Assembly: GCA_013399855.1 (NCBI GenBank)
Contig: VXAY01005262.1
Location: forward strand, 580,175 to 644,174
Direction: 5' to 3'
Source of the DNA: Oxyruncus cristatus
Taxonomy: Eukaryota > Chordata > Aves > Passeriformes > Cotingidae
Length of the DNA stretch: 64,000 nucleotides
Positions 11,837-24,103 of the stretch are shown piece by piece. The notes below the pieces were generated by a model. It saw only the letters and a list, made by a program, of their open reading frames with translations, made no database searches and was not told where the DNA came from. Both the position numbers and the translations under genes were made by a program. Each line of letters begins with the position of its first letter. The first letter of the stretch is position 1.

Positions 11837-14800
11837 GTTTTAATGGAGTGATAGTTTTCTTCAGCAACAGAAAGAAAACATAGTCACATTAATATTACCT
11901 TTTTAACCACTTGGTTCAGCTGCTGTGAGATAGCCTTCCTTGTTTAACAAAGAGAAGTGCAAGGCTGGCAGCACATTTATGCATTTAGAATAGGACTCTT
12001 GAATGTTCAAAAAGCTTCCACTTTATGAACATCTGAATATTCTCATCAGGCAACTTTAATTGCTGTTTTATTTTCTATCCTCCCTTCTCTTTTTCACTTA
12101 TGCCCTCTGCTTAGGACCTCCATCAGTGCAGTTTCTGCAGTTTCATTCTGTTTCCCTGCTCAATAGAACTCTGCTGTTATCTTAATTCTGACTTCTTAAT
12201 TCACTAACTCATTGTCTTTTGCCCTTCATTGCCTTTCATTTTTTTCAAGGCTATTAAGATTAGATTTAATTTCTGTTGATTTCCTGGGTTTGTTTGATCT
12301 TTAGAGTTTATCAGCTCCAATCTTTTTTTTCCCCTCAGTATTTCTCCAACCCCATATTATAGATTGCCATCCACCTGTCCTTCTTCTACCTAAACAATTT
12401 CAGACAATGGTAACATTATATATATTTTTACAGGCTTGTTATGTGCCCATCTCATTCCTTTGAAATGTTGACTAGTGGTTGCTCCTCCTTCAATTTTCAC
12501 TCTTTTTAAGACAGATTAACTTTTGCAGAAGGGCAATTCTGAGTATTTTAAGCAAGTCTTTAACAGTTCCAGATTTTGTCTCAGTAACTGTATACATTAT
12601 CTGAGAATTGCCTGCATGGTCTGGTTCTGATTTTTCTTTTTTTCCTCTTTTTTTTTCCTTCTCTATTATTTGCAGAAATTTATAATTCATGTTTCCTAAA
12701 TGAAATTTTCTCCAACCTACTTCCCCATTAGCTGTACTACCTGTTCTGGCTCTTTTATTTTGGGGCAGTTGAAATCAAATTACATCCTGAAGGTATTTTC
12801 CTGTATTTTCTGTAAAGCTTTTCCTATTACTGTGGCAGCACCAAAAGGCACAGCTTTGTTATGCCAATACCTTACAGACAAAATAGGAGACAAGCCTGGG
12901 CTGGTAAACTTATTCTCGAGATAGACAAGAAGAGCACAAAGAAAAGTATAGACTCTGCTTGGTAAAAGAAACCCAGTCGTATCCAGCGAGTGATACAACT
13001 TGCTTAGTCCAGGGACGTTTTTAGATGGGGTAGGAATTGCCTGAAAGATGGCAAGGCAAAGAATGGCAAAGGAAATGCTCAGCTGTTCATGTTGTTCAAA
13101 GAGTGTGGATCAGCAGACTGGTCGGAATGGAAACTGCAGAAAGAAAGCTTGAGCAATTTCACACTGGCTCATAAGCAGGAGCAGATCAGAGTGGAAAAAA
13201 ACAGTTGTGTGTTCTCAGTTGAAGGTACAGTGATAAATAACAGCTGTAGCTGGATATCTTGTCTGTCTCTTCAGATCACACTAAAAGCAGGACGAATAAA
13301 GTAGGAAAATTCAGATGATGTTTTGGCTTTGCATCCAACATTGGTCTCTATCAGAGGCAGAGTATCAGTGTAGGTGGATCTTGGGGTTTTACTTTCTGTC
13401 TCATGAAGCAAGTAGTTCAAAAACATATCTCATCAATATCTAATTTTCTTGTTCTTCCTTCTTTCTCTGCTCCTTACTAAATCAAGAAATAGCAGTGGTA
13501 GGGAGCAACACTGTATTTGCGATTCCCCAAAAAATAAATTCGACAACAGAGCTTGTCTGAAAACGTAAGCTGGTCTAGATAAGAGAATTCTTCTGGAAGA
13601 TTTACTCCAGATAAGAGAAACGTTCTAGTAAAATACCAATCTGACAGGCAACGAATTAAATGGGTTAAAAAGTAGTTTGTTATTGTCTGTCAGTGAGGTT
13701 ATGTTTATTTTCTCCTACCACCATGTCTTCAAAGGGTGAAATGAAACCACCACGTGATCTTTTGCTTTGAATATGTTGCTTTCTGTCACTGGTATTTAAA
13801 ACCATATTCAGAAATTAAAGACAAGTTATGGTTTTCCTTACAGAAAGAGATAACCTTCTTTCAATAACTCGGAAATAGTTTTGAAATCCGAGCTTGCATC
13901 TAGAGCTAACATTTACCATGTGCTAAGTAAATAAGATCATACTAAGTTTAAGAACTTGGCTTGTTCTTTGAAGCATTCAAGTTAGTGGAACATATTAGGA
14001 TGACTAAAATATCTCATTGAATCCTTTACCTTAAACGGGAAGTTTGTATTTATTATATGGTTTATGTAGAGAAAAGATTGTTTACCAGTACAACTATGAA
14101 AAAAAAAAATCAAGTGTTTTTAAAGATAAAAAAAGTTCTTTTCTCCAAGTAATATCCTGTAGGTGTCCCTATAGAACTCATTTTCAACATCCTTTCAGAT
14201 ACACATATACTAATGTATATATCTGGTGAACTACAGAAGCAGTCCAACAATGATGGAGACAGGATGTCAGCTCCAGCAAATCACGGTTTTGATCCAAAAT
14301 GGCAAAGATTTTTCTCCACTATACCTAAATTACTTCAAAATTACATTCTGCCTTCATGACCTTTCTTGTTCTAACCTGTAAGCTAAATTTTTCCTAATCT
14401 TTTGGTGACAAGTGTTTTCTAAGGGCTCTGAAAAGACTGTTTAAGTTTTCTCTAACTTAAACTATTGTAACTTGATTTGGAAAATTTTTATACTATTTCC
14501 AGTTTTTAGACGGAATAGACAACTTTAAATACCATCTTTAAATTTTTGCAGTTCTGGTGGGAGATATAATAATGAAAAATGCAAGTTCAGTATTGGAACA
14601 GTATTTTTTTCTTAAAAATAAAAAAAATCAAGCAGTTACTCATTTTTCCCTTAAGTTCATCTATCCAACTCTAACATATACATACTTCCTACCTGCAGGA
14701 TTTGTTCAAATTTTCAAAAGGTGCCAACACTGTGGAATTGAACACTAAAACACTGTTATGATCACGAAAGCTGTCAACTATAAGTCTCCATTTATCTTTT

Positions 14801-17800
14801 GAAGTGACAGAATTCATTTACAGACAACTTATAGGAAAAGGACCTCTATCAAAATTGTTTGTGAAAGTAATGACTAAATATCTGTAAGGAAATTAATAGT
14901 TCTGAGACCTGTAATTACTGTATATTTAAACATAGATTTCGGTAGAATAAGCATCTAGGAAGTAGAATTTACGGTCTTCATTACCTGAATCAACTGATTT
15001 ATGATACAAGAGTTTCCTAGTCTTACTATATTTGAAGTCACAATGTATGTTTAAATCATACATTACGGAACCATAATTTCTTTCTCAGGACAACTCCAGA
15101 GGACTTACTCACTCAAGCAGAAGCTCCGATTTATTTTTTGTTCTAGACTTTGGATTGCATGTGCTCTTCCCTTCTTGGCCAGAAAACACTATAGCTGGAC
15201 CTCTCAGACAAAGGCTGCTCAGGCTTGAAAGTCATAACCTACTCATTTGCTCTCGGATACTTCAAAAAATTAAGGAAGAATGAACATCCTTCACAATTCT
15301 GGGTTTTCTTAGGGATCACATAACAGTTAAAGCAAGCAATCTGAAGATTTTTTTTTTTTAATAAATAATCAATTCACTTTCATTGCATATTGTTGTTGAA
15401 AAATAAATAAGTAAATAAAAAAAGATGAGTAATAAACCAAACAGCTACCTGAGAAGCCCTGCCAATGTTTCATCATCACGCAGATTTCTTTAAGTTTGCC
15501 ACACACACAAAATCCTTCCTAACTTTTTTCTCCTTGACTTTTCTCTGCCTTCTAAAATGACCTATAAAAACAATCCTCACTTTGCTTACTCCAGATCTTG
15601 GCCCCATGACTAATAGGAAATGTTACTTCCAAAGGCATATTGCAGCAGACATGTTGCCTTCTGTTCAATTCGTTAATACCACTGACATTACGCCACAGCA
15701 CTACTTGTGGTGAATGGCTTTAAGAAACAGTAAAATTACTATAAACTCATGAAAACTAGCATTTATGCCCCTTTTCCTCACCTGTTAAGTGATTGTTATT
15801 CAAGCTTCTAAAAAACCAAGTGTTGTGTCATAAAGCATTAGTTGCTAAGCATTATGCTGGAGAAAGAGTTTCTATTTCCTGAATTTTAACCAAAGCAATC
15901 TACAGTTCTGTTGTTCATCTAAAAGAGTCTCTCTAAGAGGAGGAGGGTTGACTGTGAACCACACCTCTCAAGCACCGAGCCTTCAGGAACAACTGCCAGC
16001 CTAAAATACATGAATGGAAATTGGTTGGAGCAGCACTGAGTGAGGTCTGATCTGATTCCACAGATATTTTCTAATGCTCTAAAAGCTAACATCTGAAGAA
16101 CAGTACATAGGAGAGTCAAGGAATAAAATCCCATTAGATAAAGCATGCTCCAGAAAACCCCTACACTGCTTTTATCTCTTACCCCCAGCTACACAGAATC
16201 ATAGAACAGAACCACACAGTCAGGTTCAGGTACTACCCTTTCCACTTTGAAAGAAAGATCAGACTACAGGTTTTTGTACCTAGATAAGTTTATTGAAAGA
16301 TTAATATAAGATCTCTGCAACCAGCACTATCATTACACTGATTGCTAATGGTGAGCAAGTTTTAAGCTCAGATGGTCAGTCTGCCCTTGGGGAAACTATT
16401 CACAGTGCCTTTAATCTGTGCTCCTTCTAGATGCCTGCAGGCCAGTGTCAGAGCAGAGAAAATCGTTCTACACTTGTCAATAAGCACATGCCAAAGAAGA
16501 ACATGTTTCCACTTTGAACACTCTCTTGTGTTTTCTGAGCACAGACTCATATTCGTCAATCACATTTAAAGAGCTGTTAGGAGTCCACTAATGCCTGCCA
16601 TAAATCAGAACTAGAACCAGTGTCTGAGGTCCTCTGAAATCCAGTTGACCAGAAAACACTCAAGCCCTCTGCTGGGATCCATTCAGGGCCAACTATTAAT
16701 AGTACTCTGGTACCAGGCCAATTTACATTTATAAATGGTTTAGGATCACTGAAAACTCGGCATTTCTTTCTTACTTATTTGATGTTAACAGTCCATGACC
16801 AATAACCTCCTATGTTTGCATCTAGAGATGACTGAAAAAAAGCCACACATCCCAGATGTATCCCACAGGTCTCTTTAGAAATGAGATCTCAGCCGATTGC
16901 AAGGCCTGCTGTTTCACTCTGCCCTCAGGAATAGAACAGTGGCTGAAATACTTCCCAGTGTGTTGGTACTTCAATGCTGTCTACTTCCAGATTCTGGTCT
17001 TTTTACCTATGTTCAACTTCGTCTGTTGATTTTACCTCCCTGCTCAATACCCTGGAGTGTAATTAAGATCAACGGCAAATGATATAGTATGCTGCAGTTC
17101 TTTTATAGAAAATAAGTTGGAAAAGTTTGAGAAAAGTCTATAGAAACTAAAAAGCAGCTTGTTTCTTTCTTTGGTTGCCCTGTTTTGACAGCACCTCCAG
17201 CATTTGCAGGTTAATTTATCTTTCAAGCTAGAGGAATAAAGCAAAATGCCAAAGAAAAATATTTTGTCCAGACTTTGGTAGTAATTTTGAGGTAATTGCA
17301 GTGCTGCATGTTCAGCCTGAAGTTTTCCAGGTAATTAGAGGTTTCGCTTAGCTGCCATTCTGTAGTAAGTATTTCAATTCCAACTCATCTCTGTTAAAAT
17401 AACCCCCCAAACACATAGAGAACAACATTCCCTGAGTCAGAGTAAACATATTTTTTTCATCTAGCCTAGTACACCTATAGCTTTCCTAGAAATCTAGGTG
17501 AATAAACTAAACCAGTTCTTCTGAGTGAGAGAATGTCTCTCTGTGATAAAGCATTGCCATTAAGGTATTTCTGAGGCCATAGAAATCAGTTATTCTATTT
17601 ATTTAATTTAGAATGTGACATCAGCACCAGATAGGCAGTTGCAGTTCATCTTATCAGGTGCTTCAACACTAAAAACTGGTCTAAAAGGCCAAGGTTAATC
17701 TTGTTCTGATGTGTTACAACCCCAGGCTTCACCACACCATTGTTAACCAGCAGTCAGGTTTGCCTTAGGTCGCAAACACCAGTGCATAGGAGGAGCAGCC

Positions 17801-19961
17801 CCTGGAGAACCTGGCACCCCTTTCCACACAGAGTGCACTGAATAGGATCCCAGTGCCTGCTTTCAGACTTGGTTTCAAATGCAGCACCCCACTGATGCAT
17901 TTCAGTGCATACTCCAGATAAAAAGACCAAGCAAATTTGTTCCTAAAAAGACCCTTTCCAAAGCACTGAACCCTTCAAGTATGTACTTATTGTGCTTGCT
18001 TGAGTGAGGTCAATGATTCAAGCAGAACTTTAACTTCTGGTCTTCATGCTGATACTTTCATTTTCCGTGCACATAGTAAGGATCCCATACATCTGTTATG
18101 CACACACAAATATAAGTAACCTTCCATATCCTCGAACTTTATCAATTTATCAGTGCAGAGCAAGAAGACGACTATGTGCAGATCAGGGTAGCGCAGAGAA
18201 TCACTTATTTTTTTTTCCTTTTATATAATACCATTCATTCAGCCAGAGTCCCTCGCTCAACCAAAATGAAGTACCCTGGTAGGTTCTGAGCTCTTTCAAA
18301 TAAATGTTGTAAATAACACTGAAACAAACATTTTCAACTACAAGCATTTTGTATGTTTTGAAGAATGATGACTAAATATTTCAACTATTTCAATTATTCA
18401 GGACTTAAAGCAAACCAGCTAAGCAGACACAAACTTGCACACTTCTTCAGAAAACTTAAATGTACTCCCCCACCTTTTAAAACAGTTGTTAAAAATTTCC
18501 CCTAGATCTAAATCAGAATGTCAATGTCAAAAAATGTATGGCTCACATACACCAACATAAATACATATATGTTATCAAGGCTACATATACAGCCTTGAAT
18601 AGATGGAATCAAACCAGTAATTTTAGAAATTCAATTAAATATTGAAAAACAATAGAAATATTAGCAAACTTTAGAAACTGCCTTTTCAGATCTATCCTGA
18701 ATGCTGAGAAGGCCCCAAAAAATATCTTAACCTTTAACTATAGTAAAATCTACACTTTAGCTATGGATTAATTCTAGAGTGCTATTTATCATTTTCATAT
18801 AGCACTTAGAGCAAGGAATGTTGCTTAAAGGATTAATTTTTGCACCTTGCCAAAATACTGAACTCACTATCAAAGTATCACCACCATGATCAGTAGAGGA
18901 TGCTAAAAAAAGCCAGCAGTGCAGCAGTTGACCAGTTGTAATTCACATTTTATCAAATTAAGAACCTAGTGCTGCACCACTGACTTAATGAATACTTTCA
19001 CCTCTCACATTAATGGCATCTTTTCAACTCTCTGAAGAAACAATAATATATTATGGATTCACAATCACAAAATGCATTGTGACTACAAATTTTATTTCAT
19101 ATATCTCTCTGCATATAATTAAGATTCAAATTCCTTGCACTGTATTTGAGCTATAAGCAACCCTCCAAGGGTTTTTAAATGAGCTTTAATGATCTCTCCA
19201 CATGAGGATTTTGAATACTAACATTATCAATAAAAACGTTTCTATAAAATATGCCCTCTCCACAAATCTATTTCTCATAATATAACGTTATTGTTATCAT
19301 TGTGAGGAGCTATATAATCCTATGGGCAGAGGTAGATAGGATAGTATCCATTAGAAAAAGCAAACATTATACTGCAAACAGAATTGCAAAGCTCATTAGT
19401 ATTTCCTGCTAATAGACCTCTAACGCTGGAGTCCAGCAGACTTTTCCTTGTTTACTTTGTCTTAAAAACATTCACCCCAGGAGATGCGTATGAACATCCA
19501 AGTAACATTTACATAGCACTCTAGTGTGCCCACGCTCAAGGACAGCTGTTCCATTTCCACCTACTGGCATATTGCCCACGAGAACTGTTCCCTACAGCAG
19601 TAACACCCGAGGAGCACCCACAGCACCTCACTGCTGTCACTTCAGTAACACTGCTCCCCTTCTCAAAAAACAGAGAACCAACATGCAAACAAAATCCCAA
19701 ACTCCTCTCACAATGGCTGTTACACCACAGGCTAGCTGAATACCCTTCACTGTTCACCTTATATCAACACTGTATAGCTTTCAGACTTTCCTTTACAAAA
19801 TACAACAAATTACTTTAAGTGAAAACTTGTGAAAATAAAAAATGGATGCACATTGCAAGAAACTTAATTCAGAGTTATATTCGTAACAATTTGGGTCTAA
19901 CCTTTGTCCTAACTCTCCTGCACCAAGAGGCAGCCAACACAGTCCTGGGCAAAGTTGCAAG
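11837..19961. other. Long AT-rich stretch, nothing identified
   Basis: About 8 kb with no supported gene. The longest frames are 60-75 codons and look random. A short string at about 16193-16210 ('cacagaatcatagaac') resembles the antisense tail of a CR1 but has too little following it to call. Near 19524-19760 composition becomes richer in C and G, with overlapping frames of about 70 codons on both strands, but no known domain or repeat is visible. Confidence 0.5.
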
Positions 19962-20085
19962 GGGACAAACGTCATAAAGTTCAACAAGTGCAAATGCAAG
20001 GCCCTGCAATATGGGAAAGAAGTGCAAGATAAGTCACGCACTGTCTTCCTGGGGAGCAGTTCTGCAGAGAAATCCCTGGGGGCTG
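19962..20085 (+). mobile_element. Short CR1 LINE internal fragment
   Basis: The core 'cataaagttcaacaagtgc' followed by 'aaatgcaaggccctgcaat', then 'ctgcagagaaatccctggg', matches in order the block of CR1 ORF2 just downstream of the catalytic region (consensus like 'aagttcaacaagg', 'caaggtcctgca', 'ctgccgagaaggac'). About 120 bp remain, without the 3' end. The edges are approximate. Confidence 0.75.
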
Positions 20086-20345
20086 CCAAGATTTCCAAGT
20101 CCCCTGTTCAAACCCAGGCAGTGGGGTTTAGACCACCTTGGGCTTCTCCAGCCATCCCAACAGCCACACACACCCACCCCTCAGGCTTCAGGGCTCACCA
20201 GCCCAGGAATTCCAGCCTTGGCAAAGGCTGCTGCATGCACTCCTCCTGCTGCACAAGCCCTTCTTGGAGCAAGAGTCTGCAGACACCCGAGAGCCCAAGG
20301 GCCTCATGGCTGTCCTCCCCACACTGCACATAGCCGTGAGTTCTG
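20086..20345. other. GC-richer patch of unknown origin
   Basis: A C- and G-richer segment directly after the CR1 fragment, containing 'cacacacacccacccctca' and several CTGC-rich strings. Its composition differs from the AT-rich surroundings and opens long overlapping frames on both strands (123 codons at 20011-20382 plus, 155 codons at 20195-20662 minus). None shows a domain, signal peptide or repeat pattern I recognise. It may belong to an unrecognised repeat carrying the CR1 piece, or be ordinary DNA. Confidence 0.4.
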
Positions 20346-23339
20346 TAACCCTGTTCAAGACCAAAATCAAATTTCAGAATGAAATTCATTCTGAGAAGAG
20401 GACCAGCAGAGACCTCTATAATCCCAATTTCATGATTAACATACTTCCCCTTCTTTCCCCCAAAATGATTTACAACAGAATTGACTAACACGAGTAAGAT
20501 TTTCACTAGCCTGGTGCTTTCCATTCCATCATCAAAAACAAAAGTGATACAATGAATGTTTGATAATAAAACAGCATCCAAAGGCACACAATTCCCTAAA
20601 ATGACCTTTATAAAACATAAGGAAAACAGAAGTGTGTTACTTTGAACAAAGCATATTCTCATGTATTTAAGGTATTACAGAGCTTGCCCTTCAAGGAGTA
20701 ATTTACAGAAAACAAATTGAAGTCTTGATTTAAAAAGCAATGTGCCAAATAAAATATGCAAGTATACAGTATAAATAAGGTTTTTCAGCTTTTCTCTAGA
20801 AAAGGAAATTGTTCCCTGAAAGCACACTGGACGCAAAGAAGATGCCTTCACAACAATTTAAATTCTGTTCCTTAGAAGTTCTGCACCTCTAAAAAATCAT
20901 TTTGCTTTTGTGCAACTCTTTCATCATTAGCTTTTATACACTGGCTATCTAACACATTTTTTAAAATAGAAAAATATAGAAGGAGTCTTGAGTTAATTTT
21001 AAAATCAATAGAGGCCTTGGGAGTCAGTGAATATGAACACACTCAGAAAGAGCCAGCCCTTTAGCTTCAATTTTGCCAACAAAATTTCTAACGAATTTCA
21101 CTCGTGCTCAGTCCTGACACCAGAGAGGCAGGACTTGGACAGCACAGCATAGTGGCAAACAATGTTTGGGACTTTGTTATACTGAAAACCATGAAACACA
21201 TCAATATATGAAAGTCTTTCTAAATTTATATATTCTATCTCTGTTTTTATAGCTCTCTATAAGCTTAATTCTTCTTTTATTAAAAAATGAGTTTACTTCT
21301 GAGGGCACTTGCATCCAAATGGGAGTTCAATTTCCACATAATCTAAACTGAAGTGTAGTGAATGCAATACTCCCACAAAAATCAATATTCAGTCACCGGA
21401 ATGCTTAGCTTTCCATTGGGCTGAATGCAATATGAGCTGAGCAAAAGTGCACAACTCACAAGTTTGCAGGAATGTTTGTGTAGGTCAGAGATTAGTTCAG
21501 AGCAGACTTCATGAACTCGAGCATATTAAATAAATGTAATACTGCTTTGACTAAATCAGTATATCTAAGTGCTTTAGATGTATCAGAGAGCATTCTTTGC
21601 TTAGAACAGGGCATTCTTAAGATTTGTCTTCACACTCTGTATTACACTAAAATTAATATATATTTGAATTATTTTTCCTCATTAGCAAGGGCATAGAAGC
21701 ACTTTTCTGCTTCAGCTTACTCCAGAAAAGTCCTTTACAAAGGCATCTGAAATCCCCAATAAGTTATTTTACAGTATTTCAGATACAGAATCCAACATCA
21801 AAGATCCAGTCCAGAAAACAATGCCAAGTCACAATGATTGTTCTCTTATTCCCCCTCCAACAGCAATCTTCAGTTTTCGATACTAAAACATACATAAACT
21901 CCAGACTGTAATCCTGTGTGCTCAGTAGGGTGCAGAATTATTAATATTCCCTGCAGGGAAGGGAGGGTGTACAACTTCAGGGAAAAATTAATGGGATTTA
22001 CAAAGTCAGCATTACACAAATATTGTTTCCCAGAAAGAAGTAGCTAACAAAATGTATACAATCTTGGAAAAAAGAAAAAAAAAAAGTCTTTCCAATTTTT
22101 GTCATCATACTTTTATTCCCCCAGTATTTTAATTGGCTTTCTTCTCAATGACAATTGCCTGAAAGTTACCTTTTATGATTAAAATCACTAATATATCAGA
22201 AAAGTGATGATATAGCCACAAGCAGTAAAATTACTGTATATATTTTTCATTCAGAATACTCTTTCTGGAACAAAGGATGATCAAATTAATTTTGTGCTCC
22301 CCATGGTGAATGGAAGGGGGCTTATTTATACAAACTGACATATGTAGTGTTTGTTACACAAAAATTTACAAATATTCCCTGAAACAGTATTATGTTATTT
22401 TTCTGTAAAGTTAACGCCAAGTAGATCATGTAAAGGCAAGACAGTTTCTACTAATGACTAGAAGAAGCCTCCTGGATCATGATCATAATTTCTGTGCTGC
22501 AAAATTCAGCTATAACAAACTATAGATTATGAAGGCTCCTTTGCAGAAACAAGTTCAGACTTTTTTTTCCCCACAGTCCCATCAAGGCATGCACAATCAT
22601 AATTTCCTCTTACAACTAGATTGCCTCCTAATATGTAGCCCAACTCCATTGTCTGCTTAAATGAAGTTCTCTTCATTGTCTACTTCCCTCTCCCTTTTCC
22701 TTTTATTTAACCCTTCTGGGTATTAATAAAGAGAAATGGCACACCTGGACTGGCTCAATTTTGCTAGAATGAACAAACCAGAAAGCTCTGGGTCCTAAGA
22801 TGCCCTCAGAAACAGGAGAGGAAAAACAGCTTTGACTTGGTAATTTCAACACTGTACACATTAATGAAAAGACTTACCTCTTTGTTCTGGCATTAGTGTG
22901 ATAATGTCTCCTGCTAGATTTCATAGGATTAAGATCAGTTGCCTCTTCTGCAATGTCTACAGCATTAGTAGTACATACTTTTTCTATAATATACCAAAGT
23001 GACAAGCCACATCTCATAGCAAAAAGTTTCTTAAGGTAACAACCTCACGCTCTATACTGTTAAATTGCACCTGGCCCTACTAATATAGTCTTTTTTACGA
23101 ACATCAGTGATCTGTAAAACCAACAGCTCTTCTGGAGTTTAACAGCCTCATGTAAGAAATAAATACAACCTATCCCATTTTTCAGCTCAGGTCACCAATA
23201 AAAACAGGTAAGATTCAAAACCCCTACAAGATCAGTATGGCAGAACAGATACCATTATAGATCTCAATAGTTTTCCTGAGCATCTCTCCGTACTAACTTA
23301 TCTAGAGACTGTGCCACCCACATAAAGACTATGGAGCAA
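20346..23339. other. AT-rich DNA, no gene seen
   Basis: No gene or repeat could be assigned. Poly-A-rich runs are present near 22068-22086. Frames are short and look random. Confidence 0.55.
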
Positions 23340-24016
23340 GAGCTTAGAGAGCAGCCCTGTGGAAAGGGACATGGTCAATGGCAAGTGGAATATGAGTCAG
23401 CAGTGCCCTGGCAGCCAGGAGGGCCAACTGTGTCCGGGGGGGGCACCAGGCAAAGCATCGACAACCACGTGAGGGACAGGATTGTCCCACTCTGCTCTGC
23501 ACTGGTGTGGCTTCACCTCGAATATTGCATGCAGTTTGGGGCACTACAATATAAGGATATAAATCTCTGAGCATTCAAAGAAGGAATACAAAGATGGTGA
23601 AGGGACTTAAGGGGAAGTTATATCAGGAGAGGCTCTATGAGGTCACTTGGTCTGTTCAGCCTGGAGAAGGGGAGACTGAGGGGAGACCTCATTGCAGTTT
23701 ACAGCTTCCTCCTGAGGGGAAGTAGAAGGGCAAGCACTGATCTCTTCTCTGTGGCAAACAATGACAGAATGGCCTGAAGTTTTGTCAAAGCTTAGGTTGG
23801 ATAATAGAAAAAGGTTTTACACACAGGGGGTGGTTGGGTGCTGGGACCCTCTCCAGGGAAGTGGTCAAAGCACCAAGCCTGCCAGAGTTCAAGGAGTGCT
23901 TGGATGATACTCTCAGGCACATGTTATGACTTTTGGGACTGCCCTGTGCAGGGCCAGGAGTAGGACTTTGATGATCTTCATGGAACCCTTCGAACTCAAG
24001 ATATTCTGTGATTCAT
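23340..24016 (+). mobile_element. CR1 LINE 3' end of a distinct subfamily
   Basis: Plus-strand CR1 fragment of about 680 bp. It begins near 'gagagcagccctgtggaaa', has 'cagtgccctggcagccagg', 'aggattgtcccactctgct', 'tggtgtggcttcacctcga', 'cactacaatataaggatat', 'ggtctgttcagcctggaga' and 'gccagagttcaaggagtgc', and ends with 'tgatgatcttcatggaacc' and 'atattctgtgattc'. The 'cctgtgcagggccaggag' and 'ggtggttgggtgctggga' blocks set it apart from the other copies here, so it belongs to a different CR1 subfamily. No functional reading frame remains. Confidence 0.94.
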
Positions 24017-24084
24017 ATTTGTAAAAATTCAGACTGAAGCATTAAACATTTCCCAATGTTACTGATTTTTAATTAGCAATCCAA

Positions 24085-24103
24085 TTTTTTTTTTTTTTTT
24101 TTT
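24085..24103. repeat. Poly-T run (19 T)
   Basis: A homopolymer of 19 T, one of the longest in the window, about 70 bp after the end of the CR1 at 23340-24016. CR1 elements do not use poly-A tails, so it is probably an independent simple repeat. Confidence 0.9.

Noticed and set aside
16193..16260. Possible CR1 tail 'cacagaatcatagaac'
   Set aside because: The sequence after it does not follow the CR1 3' end, so the resemblance is too short to support a call.
20195..20662. 155-codon minus-strand frame
   Set aside because: It sits partly in a GC-richer patch where stops are rarer and overlaps other long frames on the opposite strand. No recognisable protein feature.
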